Shown in pieces: positions 1 through 5,954 of a DNA stretch of 5,954 bases. Numbering within the stretch: position 1 is the stretch's first letter; each line of letters starts with the position of its first letter. The position numbers and the translations under genes were made by a program. The notes under the pieces are model-generated. The model ran no database searches and was not told where the DNA came from. It saw only the letters and a program-made list of their open reading frames with translations. Origin of the DNA: Sulfitobacter sp. (GTDB taxonomy: Bacteria > Pseudomonadota > Alphaproteobacteria > Rhodobacterales > Rhodobacteraceae). The stretch is from contig JAPKCR010000172.1 in assembly GCA_026421135.1 (NCBI GenBank), forward strand, positions 1-5,954, read 5' to 3'.

Positions 1-169
1 CAAGAAATATCACGGCTTGAACGGGGCTGAGAACCGATGCTGCGACAGGCATGAGAATCCTCGCGCTGCCAAATCCGGAAAAGCCCCGCACCAACCCGGC
101 GATGATGACGCTCAGCAGCAGCCAGATCAGACCGGTGGTCGATCCGGCTGCTGCCAAAACCTCAGGCAT
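1..169 (-). CDS. TauE/SafE-family membrane permease, N-terminal part (runs off the left edge)
   Basis: Only the first 56 codons lie in the window. The gene starts at an ATG (169-167) and stays open to base 1. The peptide has a short polar N-terminus (MPEVLAAAGSTTG), then a hydrophobic segment (about residues 14-26, LIWLLLSVIIAGL), then the VRGFSGFGSA signature, and then a second hydrophobic stretch containing LSPVQAVIFL. A first helix followed by a GxVRGxxGFG turn is typical of the TauE/SafE (DUF81) sulfite/sulfonate exporter-like family, multi-helix inner-membrane carriers of anions or small organic acids. The substrate cannot be told from this fragment. The ATG overlaps the secF stop by 8 bases (ATGCCTGA) and no strong Shine-Dalgarno precedes it, so translational coupling to secF is inferred. 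The family call is fairly firm; the specific function is unknown. Confidence 0.8.
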   Translation of the reverse strand, partial: MPEVLAAAGSTTGLIWLLLSVIIAGLVRGFSGFGSARILMPVAASVLSPVQAVIFL

Positions 170-1130
170 CAATGTTGGCGTATTGGCCTGAGTTGGTGTC
201 TTTTTTGGTCCAGTCGCGTTTCACGCCAAGGAAAAGGACCACGTTTTTCGCCACAAAAACAGATGAATAGGTCCCGACGACAACGCCCCATGTGATCGCA
301 AAGACAAATCCACGGATCACATCGCCGCCCAGCACCAGCAACGCAATCAGCGCCAGCAATGTGGTGCCCGATGTCATCAGGGTCCGGCTGAGTGTTTCGT
401 TCACACTAATGTTCATCACATCGCGCAAAGGCCGCTTTTTGTATTTCCGCAGATTTTCCCGCAGTCGATCAAAGATAACCACCGTATCGTTGATCGAATA
501 ACCGATGATCGTCAAAATCGCAGCGATTACAGGTAAATCGAACCGGATTTGCAGGGCGGAAAAGATGCCGACTGTCAGAATTACATCGTGAAAAAGGGCC
601 GCAACGGCACCAACGGAAAACTGCCATTCGAACCGCAACCAGATGTAGATCAGGATCGCCGCCATTGAAGCAGCAACGGCAAGGAACGCTGTCTGGATAA
701 GCTCGCCAGATACTTTCGGGCCAACCGATTCAACAGACGTAAAAATGATCTTGGGGGCGACAGCTTTTAACGCGCCCTCAACCGCTTCGATCATTTCAGG
801 TGTTGCTGCTTCTTCGCCCTCTTGTGCCTGAATGCGCACCATCGCCACATGTTTGCTGCTGTCGCTGGTCGGGTCAAACACCTCGGTGATCGAGATATCA
901 CCCAAGCCCAACGGCTCCATCGCGGCGCGGTAGGCGGCCACATCAACGGCAGTTTCGCTTTGGGTGCGCAATGTTGTGCCCCCGCGGAAATCGATGCCAT
1001 AATTCAGACCCATCGTGAACCAGACAACCAGCGCCAGTACCACCGCCACGCAAGACGCGCCAAACGTTAATGGTGCAAATTTGAAAAAGTCGATGTTGGT
1101 TTCGTCCGGAATTAAACGCATGCGTTTCAT
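162..1130 (-). CDS. secF: SecF, protein-export membrane subunit
   Basis: A complete 322-residue protein of normal length for bacterial SecF. It works with SecD and YajC beside SecYEG, coupling proton flow to release and pulling of translocating proteins on the outer face of the inner membrane. The first helix is at about residues 20-40, followed by the conserved GIDFRGGTTL motif (45-54) and a periplasmic domain to about 145. Five further helices fill about 148-302. The fourth carries GYSINDTVVIFDRLREN, with Asp215 matching the proton-relay aspartate of the family, and SRTLMTSGTT supplies the conserved Arg249. The start is supported by AGGAGA five bases upstream, with 9 bp separating the gene from secD. 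A second ATG at codon 4 is less well placed. No key residue is missing. The downstream permease gene overlaps its stop. Confidence 0.97.
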   Translation of the reverse strand: MKRMRLIPDETNIDFFKFAPLTFGASCVAVVLALVVWFTMGLNYGIDFRGGTTLRTQSETAVDVAAYRAAMEPLGLGDISITEVFDPTSDSSKHVAMVRIQAQEGEEAATPEMIEAVEGALKAVAPKIIFTSVESVGPKVSGELIQTAFLAVAASMAAILIYIWLRFEWQFSVGAVAALFHDVILTVGIFSALQIRFDLPVIAAILTIIGYSINDTVVIFDRLRENLRKYKKRPLRDVMNISVNETLSRTLMTSGTTLLALIALLVLGGDVIRGFVFAITWGVVVGTYSSVFVAKNVVLFLGVKRDWTKKDTNSGQYANIDA

Positions 1131-1135
1131 ATCAG

Positions 1136-1141
1136 TCTCCT
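1136..1141 (-). promoter_or_regulatory. secF ribosome binding site overlapping the secD stop codon
   Basis: On the minus strand the secD TAG stop runs directly into a strong Shine-Dalgarno (TAGGAGA), with five bases between it and the secF ATG. The last two bases of the stop are part of the AGGAGA core. This fixes the secF start and implies that ribosomes finishing secD can restart on secF, which would help keep the two subunits at equal amounts (inference). Confidence 0.85.
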
Positions 1142-2789
1142 AGACCGTAATCGTCTTGGGACGGGCGCGTTCAAACCAGAATACGACCATCAGACGGGTG
1201 ACGAAATACGCGGTGAAAACCGACGTGATGATTCCGATCCCCAGCGTCACAGAAAAGCCCCGTACAGGCCCTGACCCCAGGACAAACAGGATCACAGCAA
1301 TGATAAAGGTGGTGATGTTGGCATCCAGAATGGCACTCAAAGCGCGCTCGTAGCCCAGACTGATTGCACGTGCTGGTCCTTTGGCCGTTTTCAGTTCCTC
1401 GCGGATGCGTTCAAAGATCAACACATTCGCATCCACCGCCATACCAACGGTCAGAACGATGCCTGCGATGCCCGGCAATGTCAGCGTGGCACCGATAAGG
1501 CTTAGCAGGCCAAAGATCATGCCGACGTTCACTATCAAGGCGATGTTAGCGAAGAACCCGAACAGGCCATAGCTCGCCCACATAAAGAACAGAACGGCGG
1601 CAAAGGCGACGGTCGTCGCGATCTTGCCCGCGTCAATGCTGTCTTGGCCCAGTTCCGGCCCGATTGTGCGTTCCTCGACAAAGGTCAGACCCGCGGGTAA
1701 GGCCCCTGCCCGCAACAACACGGCCAGATTGGTCGATTCCTCGACCGAAAAATTACCGGTGATGATACCGGACCCACCCGGAATAGCGCTTTGGATGGTT
1801 GGCGCGCTGATGACCTCATTATCCAGAACAATTGCAAAAGGTGCGCCGATGTTCTCAGCCGTATAGGTCCCGAATTTGCGGGCACCGGTGGTGTCAAACC
1901 GGAAGCTAACGGCGGGCCGTCCGTTCTGGTCAAAGCTGGGCTGCGCATCGACCAACTCTTCGCCGGTTACGACGGGGGCCGTTTCAAGGATATAGTAGAC
2001 GCCGGGAGTTTCCGCGTCAGGCAAAAGTGAATTGCCCAGACCGGGGGATGCATTTTCATCCGCACCACGGTTTACAACGGGGTTAAAGGTCAACTGCGCG
2101 GTTGTTCCGATAATCGCCTTCAACTCGGCGGCCGACCCGATTCCGGGTACCTGAATAAGAATACGATCCGCCCCCTGACGCTGGATCGTGGGTTCGCGTG
2201 TGCCGACCTCGTCGATGCGGCGGCGGATGATTTCCAGCGATTGCTGCATGGTCCGCTCGTCCGTGGCCTGCTTTTCAGCGTCCGACAGGGTCACGGTTAT
2301 CGTGTTATCGGTGCCGCTCACGACAATGTCGTTCTGGCCCGCACCAGTGATCGACTGGACAGGGCGTGCAAGCGTACGCGTCGCCTCAAGCGCTTGGTCC
2401 ATCACCTCGGGGTCGTTGATCCGTACACGCAATTCGCCTTCGGGGGCCTCGACGCGGCGCACTGGCGTGATCGACCGCAACGCATCGCGCACTTCGGGCC
2501 AGGTCGCTTCCATCCGGTTGGCATACACCTCGGATACATTGACCTCGGCCAGCAAATGCGCACCGCCGCGCAGATCCAGCCCCAAATTCACCAACCGCTC
2601 GGGCAGGAATTCCGGCCACAGTGCCGCTTGCGCCTCAAGCTCGGGAGTGGCACCGGCCACATCCATCGCCTTCAGCGCATCGTTATGCTGTTCTACGGGG
2701 CCGTAGAACGCGTTCGGCAGCGCCAGATACAGGCCAGCCACACAGGTGAGGATGATCAACACCCGTTTCCACAGATCAATCTGAAGCAT
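1140..2789 (-). CDS. secD: SecD, protein-export membrane subunit
   Basis: A complete 549-residue protein, within the usual range for alphaproteobacterial SecD. With SecF it forms the proton-driven accessory pump of the Sec translocon. Helix 1 is at about residues 9-27. The conserved LGLDLRGGAHLLAEV motif (69-83) starts the large periplasmic part, which includes LEIIRRRIDEVGTREPTIQ (185-203) and RILIQVPGI (209-217). It ends around VISAPTIQSAI (326-336) and the SVEESTNLAVLLRAGALPA region (348-366). Five helices follow from about 388 to 538. TLPGIAGIVLTVGMAVDANV (437-456) holds Asp453, matching the essential relay aspartate, and is followed by LIFERIREE. The segment LDANITTFI...GSGPVRGF (488-512) is also standard. 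The start has GAAGGG eight bases upstream. The gene lies 36 bp after yajC and ends with TAG within the secF ribosome site. Confidence 0.98.
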   Translation of the reverse strand: MLQIDLWKRVLIILTCVAGLYLALPNAFYGPVEQHNDALKAMDVAGATPELEAQAALWPEFLPERLVNLGLDLRGGAHLLAEVNVSEVYANRMEATWPEVRDALRSITPVRRVEAPEGELRVRINDPEVMDQALEATRTLARPVQSITGAGQNDIVVSGTDNTITVTLSDAEKQATDERTMQQSLEIIRRRIDEVGTREPTIQRQGADRILIQVPGIGSAAELKAIIGTTAQLTFNPVVNRGADENASPGLGNSLLPDAETPGVYYILETAPVVTGEELVDAQPSFDQNGRPAVSFRFDTTGARKFGTYTAENIGAPFAIVLDNEVISAPTIQSAIPGGSGIITGNFSVEESTNLAVLLRAGALPAGLTFVEERTIGPELGQDSIDAGKIATTVAFAAVLFFMWASYGLFGFFANIALIVNVGMIFGLLSLIGATLTLPGIAGIVLTVGMAVDANVLIFERIREELKTAKGPARAISLGYERALSAILDANITTFIIAVILFVLGSGPVRGFSVTLGIGIITSVFTAYFVTRLMVVFWFERARPKTITV

Positions 2790-2825
2790 GGCGTAAGCCC
2801 TTCTTAACGCTGCCGTAGTGGCAGT

Positions 2826-3104
2826 TTATTTGGCAGGTTCGGTCTTGGAGACAACCGTCGCGATGGTCGACTGGATAACGCGCACTTTGACGTTCTCGGC
2901 CAGTTCGATCTCAAGTTCGCCATCGTCCTTGACCTTGACAACCTTGCCGATCAGCCCGCCTGCCGTAACCACCTGATCGCCACGGCGCAAACCCGCAACC
3001 ATCGCCTGATGTTCTTTCACCTTCTTCTGCTGAGGGCGGATAAGCAGAAAATACATGATCGCGAAGATCAGAATGAGGGGCACGAATTGCTGGATGCCTT
3101 GCAT
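2826..3104 (-). CDS. yajC: YajC, preprotein translocase accessory subunit
   Basis: A complete 92-residue protein. YajC is a small single-pass inner-membrane partner of SecDF. The sequence has one N-terminal helix (about residues 7-22, FVPLILIFAIMYFLLI) followed at once by the family signature RPQQKKVKEHQ (23-33). A compact cytoplasmic domain follows, containing LRRGDQVVTAGGLIGKVVKV (39-58) and the terminal IQSTIATVV strand (78-86). The start is set by AAAGGA (3118-3113), eight bases from the ATG. It is the first gene of the yajC-secD-secF operon, the usual order in proteobacteria, and a candidate promoter lies about 60 bp upstream. Nothing is unusual in length or motifs. Confidence 0.96.
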   Translation of the reverse strand: MQGIQQFVPLILIFAIMYFLLIRPQQKKVKEHQAMVAGLRRGDQVVTAGGLIGKVVKVKDDGELEIELAENVKVRVIQSTIATVVSKTEPAK

Positions 3105-3164
3105 GGGGATGGTCCTTTGATTGAGGGAGCACGCCCGTTCCGGCCTGCCGTCGAAGTTTGGCGG

Positions 3165-3193
3165 AACCTAGGTCCAGATGCGGGGCTTTGCAA
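3165..3193 (-). promoter_or_regulatory. candidate housekeeping sigma promoter of the yajC-secD-secF operon
   Basis: On the minus strand a TTGCAA -35 element (3193-3188) is followed after exactly 17 bases by TAGGTT as a -10 element (3170-3165). Transcription would begin near 3158, giving a leader of about 55 nt before the yajC ATG. The -35 matches TTGACA at four positions and the -10 is a weaker match to TATAAT. Spacing and position are good. The -10 sits in a near-palindrome built around CCTAGG. This is a pattern match only. Confidence 0.45.
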
Positions 3194-3412
3194 GGTGGGT
3201 TCACGTGTATTTCAGCCCCCCACGGACTAAGGACGGGCTTGTGTGCTGCGTTCATAGGCATCCATCCGGTTTGAGCGGTTGTGACAGTTGATTTTGCACG
3301 GCATGGTGGTGGGGACAGTTCCCCAAGAGGCCGACTGTGATGGACCGTTAACTTGCAATCGTGAACAGTCCAATATTTCGGGTGTTTCTGACAATGCTCA
3401 TCGCGGCTTGCG

Positions 3413-3427
3413 GGATTTTGAAAATCC
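3413..3427. repeat. 15-bp perfect palindrome in the serS upstream region
   Basis: The arms GGATTTT and AAAATCC face each other around a single central G. A GCG immediately to the left and a CGC two bases beyond the right arm could extend the pairing with a small bulge. It lies about 100 bp before the serS ATG. It could be a repressor site or an RNA hairpin in the serS leader. There is no T-run after it, so it does not look like an intrinsic terminator. Its function is unknown. Confidence 0.4.
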
Positions 3428-3515
3428 TACGCGCCCAAACCCAAAACACCACATCTGGCCCCGCGATCCACAATCGGGCATAACGCATGCAAAGCGCCAA
3501 AAGCGATTCAGGATC

Positions 3516-3521
3516 AAAGGA
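3516..3521 (+). promoter_or_regulatory. serS ribosome binding site
   Basis: AAAGGA lies seven bases before the ATG at 3529. It decides the start: an in-frame ATG 14 codons upstream (3487) has no comparable site, and the extra residues it would add do not look like the SerRS N-terminus. Confidence 0.8.
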
Positions 3522-3528
3522 CAGACCC

Positions 3529-4821
3529 ATGCATGACATCAAAGCCATCCGCGAAAACCCTGATGCGTTTGACGCGGCCCTCGCTAGGCGCGGGGATGCG
3601 CCTGTTACAGGCGAAATCCTCAAGCTGGACGAGGCGCGGCGCGGGATGATTTTGAACGCGGAAACGGCGCAGGCTGAACAGAACAAGGCTTCTAAACTGG
3701 TGGGCGCGGCCAAGGCATCGGGCGACGAGGCCGAATTCGAGCGGCTGCGGGCGCTGGTCAGTGATAAAAAGGCCGAAGTCGCGCAGATGCAGGCCGAGGC
3801 CAAGGAACTGGACGCCAAGCTGACCGACAAGTTGGCGCGCATCCCCAACCTGCCCGCCGATGATGTGCCCCGAGGGGCGGACGAGAATGACAACGTCGAG
3901 GTGAACCGCTGGGGCGACGTGCCCACGCTTGATTTCACCGCGAAAGAGCATTTCGAGATCGCCAGCGTTGCCGCGTCGATGGATTTTGAAACGGCTGCCA
4001 AGACGTCAGGCGCGCGGTTTGTGATGCTCAAGGGTGCTGTGGCGCGTATCCACCGAGCGCTTGCGCAGTTCATGGTCGATACCCATGTCGATCACAACGG
4101 GCTGACCGAATATGTGACGCCTGTGCTCGTGCGCGACGAGGCGATGTATGGCACTGACAAGCTGCCAAAGTTTGGTGACGACAGCTATCAGACGACAAAT
4201 GGCTGGTGGTTGATCCCGACGTCCGAAGTGACCCTGACCTATTCCGTGTCCGGCGATGTGCTGGAAGAAGCCACCCTGCCCCGCCGCATGACCGCGCATA
4301 CATTATGTTTCCGCTCTGAGGCGGGATCGGCGGGCCGAGACACATCCGGTATGCTGCGTCAGCACCAATTTGAAAAGGTTGAGATGGTGTCGATCACGCA
4401 TCCCGACACCTCGGACGAGGAGCAAAAACGCATGCTGCGCTGTGCCGAGGATCTGCTGGAACGGCTGAACGTCCCTTATCGCACCGTGCTGTTGTGTACC
4501 GGCGACATGGGGTTCGGCGCGCAGCGCACCTATGACATCGAGGCGTGGTTGCCCGGGCAGAATGCCTATCGCGAAATCAGTTCGGTATCGACCACAGGCG
4601 CGTTTCAGGCCCGTCGGATGAATGCGCGGTTCAAGCCCGCTGATGGCGGCAAGCCGCAGTTTGTGCATACGTTGAACGGGTCCGGTCTGGCCGTGGGTCG
4701 GTGCCTGATTGCGGTGCTTGAAAACGGACAGCGAGCGGACGGATCGGTAAAACTGCCCGAGGTGCTGGCCCCTTATCTGGGCGGAAAGACCGTTTTGAGC
4801 GTCGATGGCACTTTGTCATAA
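3529..4821 (+). CDS. serS: seryl-tRNA synthetase
   Basis: A complete 430-residue class II aminoacyl-tRNA synthetase of standard length. It joins serine to tRNA-Ser (and to tRNA-Sec where that exists) through seryl-adenylate in the cytoplasm. The N-terminus [18 protein letters not shown] is the classic SerRS opening. A long charged antiparallel coiled coil (about residues 30-103) grips the tRNA long variable arm. The catalytic core includes PTSE (230-233), motif 2 [20 protein letters not shown] with FEKVE (261-285), the YREISSVS serine-pocket region (347-354) with FQARRMNAR (359-367), and motif 3 [17 protein letters not shown] (383-399) with the invariant Arg390. AAAGGA seven bases upstream supports the chosen start; the reading frame also extends 14 codons further upstream. 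It is divergent from yajC, and no T-box is present or expected. Confidence 0.98.
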   Translation: MHDIKAIRENPDAFDAALARRGDAPVTGEILKLDEARRGMILNAETAQAEQNKASKLVGAAKASGDEAEFERLRALVSDKKAEVAQMQAEAKELDAKLTDKLARIPNLPADDVPRGADENDNVEVNRWGDVPTLDFTAKEHFEIASVAASMDFETAAKTSGARFVMLKGAVARIHRALAQFMVDTHVDHNGLTEYVTPVLVRDEAMYGTDKLPKFGDDSYQTTNGWWLIPTSEVTLTYSVSGDVLEEATLPRRMTAHTLCFRSEAGSAGRDTSGMLRQHQFEKVEMVSITHPDTSDEEQKRMLRCAEDLLERLNVPYRTVLLCTGDMGFGAQRTYDIEAWLPGQNAYREISSVSTTGAFQARRMNARFKPADGGKPQFVHTLNGSGLAVGRCLIAVLENGQRADGSVKLPEVLAPYLGGKTVLSVDGTLS

Positions 4822-4824
4822 GCT

Positions 4825-4853
4825 CTGGGAACCTAGGGCCGCTGTGCTATGTT
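4825..4853 (+). promoter_or_regulatory. possible promoter of the TspO-like gene
   Basis: In the 66-bp gap after serS, TATGTT (4848-4853) resembles a -10 element. Seventeen bases upstream CTGGGA (4825-4830) is a weak -35 match. Transcription would start near 4860, about 28 nt before the ATG. The element overlaps an inverted repeat, GGGAAC/GTTCCC (4827-4832 and 4851-4856). Read-through from serS is the alternative source of transcript. Confidence 0.3.
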
Positions 4854-4887
4854 CCCTTCTGAATGATATTTCCAAAAAGGACGCATA

Positions 4888-5595
4888 ATGGCCCGACCAT
4901 TGACTGCACTTGTTACCTTTCTTCTGGCCATAGCTTTTGCCGCATCGCCATTTTTCGTGACCAGCTTTTCGGGGTTTGACCCTAACCAGTTCCCTGTCCC
5001 TCAGGTTTTTCCTTCGGTGCAACCTGCCGGATATGCGTTTTCGATCTGGGGGGTTATCTATTTATGGCTGATCGTCGGCATGGGCTGGGGTCTGTGGAAC
5101 GCGCGTGATGATTTCATCTGGCACGATATGCGCGTACCGCTGAGCATCTCGCTGTTCATCGGGTGCTTTTGGTTGGCCGTAGCGAATGCAAGCCCGATCT
5201 GGGCGTCAGTGCTGATTTGGGTGATGCTGATTGGCGCTTTGGTGGCGCTGTTTGAGGCACCGCAGACCGACCGCTGGTTCGCCGCATGGCCTGTCGGGTT
5301 ATACGCAGGCTGGCTTAGTGCTGCGTCCTGCGTTTCACTGGGGCTATTGGCAGCAGGCTATGGCTGGGTGGGGTCGGAAACGGCAGGGCTGATCTTTGTG
5401 ACCCTTGCAATCGTGATCGGCGCAGCGGTGCAATCAACGCTGATGCGCGCGCCGACATATGGCATTGCGGTGATCTGGGCGCTGATTGGTGTGGTCATTC
5501 AGAACTATGCCACTACGCCAAGTGTTGCAGCGCTGGCAGCAGGCGGCTCAATTGCCCTGCTGCTGCCAACTTTCAAATCATGGCGCAAAGACTGA
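4888..5595 (+). CDS. TspO/MBR-like tryptophan-rich integral membrane protein (long form)
   Basis: A 235-residue, very hydrophobic protein with about 14 tryptophans and some seven or eight predicted membrane segments (about residues 4-24, 49-69, 84-103, 105-123, 132-153, 164-183, 189-206 and 212-228). The PAGYAFSIWGVIYLWLIVG segment (46-64) resembles the Pro/Trp/Tyr-rich signature of the TspO/MBR (tryptophan-rich sensory protein) family, whose classical members bind porphyrins and other ligands and affect pigment or stress responses. Classical TspO is about 160 residues with five helices, so this is a longer relative and ligand binding should not be assumed. AAAAGGA (4875-4881), six bases before the ATG, supports the start. 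The gene follows serS by 66 bp and converges on der. The family call is by motif recall, the function is unknown, and a generic transporter-like membrane protein is the alternative. Confidence 0.7.
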   Translation: MARPLTALVTFLLAIAFAASPFFVTSFSGFDPNQFPVPQVFPSVQPAGYAFSIWGVIYLWLIVGMGWGLWNARDDFIWHDMRVPLSISLFIGCFWLAVANASPIWASVLIWVMLIGALVALFEAPQTDRWFAAWPVGLYAGWLSAASCVSLGLLAAGYGWVGSETAGLIFVTLAIVIGAAVQSTLMRAPTYGIAVIWALIGVVIQNYATTPSVAALAAGGSIALLLPTFKSWRKD

Positions 5596-5603
5596 AGGGC
5601 AAA

Positions 5604-5624
5604 CGGAATTTTTCAAAAATTCCG
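5604..5624. terminator. hairpin 1 of a bidirectional terminator-like pair
   Basis: A 21-bp perfect palindrome whose ten-base arms (CGGAATTTTT and AAAAATTCCG) flank a central C. As RNA it can form a 9-bp stem with a 3-nt loop. It begins nine bases after the stop of the TspO-like gene. Seven bases after it the plus strand has a run of six T (5632-5637). The AT-rich stem and the gap before the T-run are not classic, so terminator activity is inferred from its position between convergent genes. Confidence 0.55.
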
Positions 5625-5627
5625 GCC

Positions 5628-5648
5628 CAGATTTTTTGGAAAAATCTG
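5628..5648. terminator. hairpin 2 of a bidirectional terminator-like pair
   Basis: Nine-base arms CAGATTTTT and AAAAATCTG pair perfectly around a TGG loop. On the minus strand the hairpin begins six bases after the der stop. Eight bases past it comes a run of five T supplied by hairpin 1, so the arrangement mirrors that of hairpin 1 on the plus strand. The pair can also refold into one longer, imperfect hairpin. Likely role: ending der transcription. Confidence 0.55.
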
Positions 5649-5654
5649 TCGCGC

Positions 5655-5954
5655 TTAGCGGTCTTGGCGGTGTCCGTTGGTATGTTTGCGTAGTTTTGAC
5701 GGCTTGGCCTTCTTGCGTCCCTTATAGGGGTTCGCGTCAGACTGGCCGCGCATCCAGATACGTATGGGCGTACCGGGCATGTCAAAATCAATACGCAGGC
5801 CGTTGACCAGATACCGGTTATAGCTTTCCGGCACCTTGTCCGGGTGGCTACACATGACCACAAAGCCCGGTGGTCGGGTCTTTGCTTGGGTCATATAACG
5901 CAGTTTGATGCGCTTGCCCTGGGGCGCGGGGGGCGGATGCGCCTCCATCATGCC
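5655..5954 (-). CDS. der: Der (EngA) ribosome-assembly GTPase, C-terminal part (runs off the right edge)
   Basis: The last 99 codons and the stop of a gene that enters from the right edge. The peptide is the KH-like C-terminal domain of Der, the double-GTPase needed for 50S subunit maturation. Recognisable pieces in order are [49 protein letters not shown], the [10 protein letters not shown] strand and the NPYKGRKK end. Both GTPase domains lie outside the window. The protein ends in a strongly basic tail of roughly 20 residues (rich in Lys, Arg and His) after NPY, plausible for rRNA contact. The gene is convergent with the TspO-like gene, and a hairpin pair lies directly after its stop. The identification rests on the conserved C-terminal motifs. 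Confidence 0.92.
   Translation of the reverse strand, partial: GMMEAHPPPAPQGKRIKLRYMTQAKTRPPGFVVMCSHPDKVPESYNRYLVNGLRIDFDMPGTPIRIWMRGQSDANPYKGRKKAKPSKLRKHTNGHRQDR

Larger units (their letters stand above)
3105..3528. other. divergent intergenic region between yajC and serS (no convincing gene)
   Basis: This 424-bp stretch separates divergently transcribed yajC and serS. The yajC-proximal part holds the yajC ribosome site and candidate promoter. The serS-proximal part holds small dyads: TGGGGA/TCCCCA around CAGT at 3310-3325, and a 15-bp perfect palindrome with arms GGATTTT/AAAATCC at 3413-3427. GACAGTT occurs twice, 31 bp apart (3283 and 3314). No clear serS promoter with good spacing was found. 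Open frames across it have mixed third-position composition and no family resemblance. No tRNA, SRP RNA or tmRNA signature was seen. Confidence 0.6.

Noticed and set aside
2188..2807. Two plus-strand open frames of 172 and 188 codons opposite secD
   Set aside because: Both are antisense shadows of a clearly conserved secD. Their products are rich in Ser, Arg, Gln and His with no recognisable motif.
3195..3223. GTGGG/CCCAC inverted repeat just upstream of the yajC -35 element
   Set aside because: The arms are five bases with a 19-base loop, easily expected by chance in GC-rich DNA.
2911..3261. Minus-strand frame of 116 codons overlapping the start of yajC
   Set aside because: It shares the strand but not the frame of yajC, which has the conserved sequence and the ribosome site. 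The product looks like out-of-frame translation.
3353..3379. Possible serS promoter (TTGCAA followed by TATTTC)
   Set aside because: The spacer is only 15 bases and the -10 match is weak. No other pair in the gap was better, so the serS promoter is left unassigned.
3487..3528. Upstream ATG extending SerRS by 14 residues
   Set aside because: There is no ribosome site before it. The ATG at 3529 has AAAGGA at good spacing and gives the typical SerRS N-terminus.
3105..3528. Search for a small RNA gene (SRP RNA, tmRNA, 6S, tRNA) in the gap
   Set aside because: No SRP GGAA-tetraloop region, tRNA arms or CCA end, or tmRNA features could be seen by eye. A covariance-model scan would settle it.
3348..4073. 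Long minus-strand open frame (241 codons) antisense to serS
   Set aside because: It lies opposite the conserved SerRS coding sequence. Its Ser/Ala-rich, low-complexity product is what high-GC antisense frames give, and it has no family resemblance or ribosome site.
5486..5863. Plus- and minus-strand frames running through the hairpin pair between the TspO-like gene and der
   Set aside because: They cross the inverted repeats and overlap two better-supported genes in other frames, so they are by-products of the repeat and of coding sequence.

Overview
The window reads as ordinary chromosomal housekeeping DNA from an alphaproteobacterium, most likely a marine Rhodobacterales (Roseobacter-group) member. 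This placement is inferred from the style of the SecD, SecF, SerRS and Der proteins, the fairly high GC with GC-rich third codon positions, and an AT-rich twin hairpin between convergent genes that resembles intergenic elements of that group. No database search was possible.

Layout. On the minus strand, reading right to left from about 3193, lies a protein-export operon: a candidate promoter, then yajC, secD, secF and the first 56 codons of a TauE/SafE-type membrane permease that runs off the left edge. The genes are tightly packed: 36 bp between yajC and secD, 9 bp between secD and secF (with the secF ribosome site overlapping the secD stop), and an 8-bp overlap between secF and the permease gene. 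A gap of about 420 bp then separates this operon from the divergent serS (seryl-tRNA synthetase, plus strand). It holds the yajC promoter and a few small palindromes but no convincing gene. After 66 bp comes a plus-strand gene for a long tryptophan-rich membrane protein of the TspO/MBR type. It converges on the 3' end of der (EngA, ribosome-assembly GTPase; minus strand, running off the right edge). The 59 bp between them hold two adjacent perfect hairpins that look like a bidirectional terminator.

How the genes work together. YajC, SecD and SecF form the accessory complex of the SecYEG translocon, which uses the proton gradient to help pull secreted proteins across the inner membrane. The permease shares their transcript but has no obvious functional link to them. 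serS and der both serve translation (tRNA charging and 50S assembly) but are separate transcription units. No mobile element, CRISPR array, tRNA, rRNA or defence system is visible. The points worth a second look are modest: the twin hairpin, the small dyads in the yajC-serS gap, the permease coupled to secF, and the unusually long TspO-like protein.
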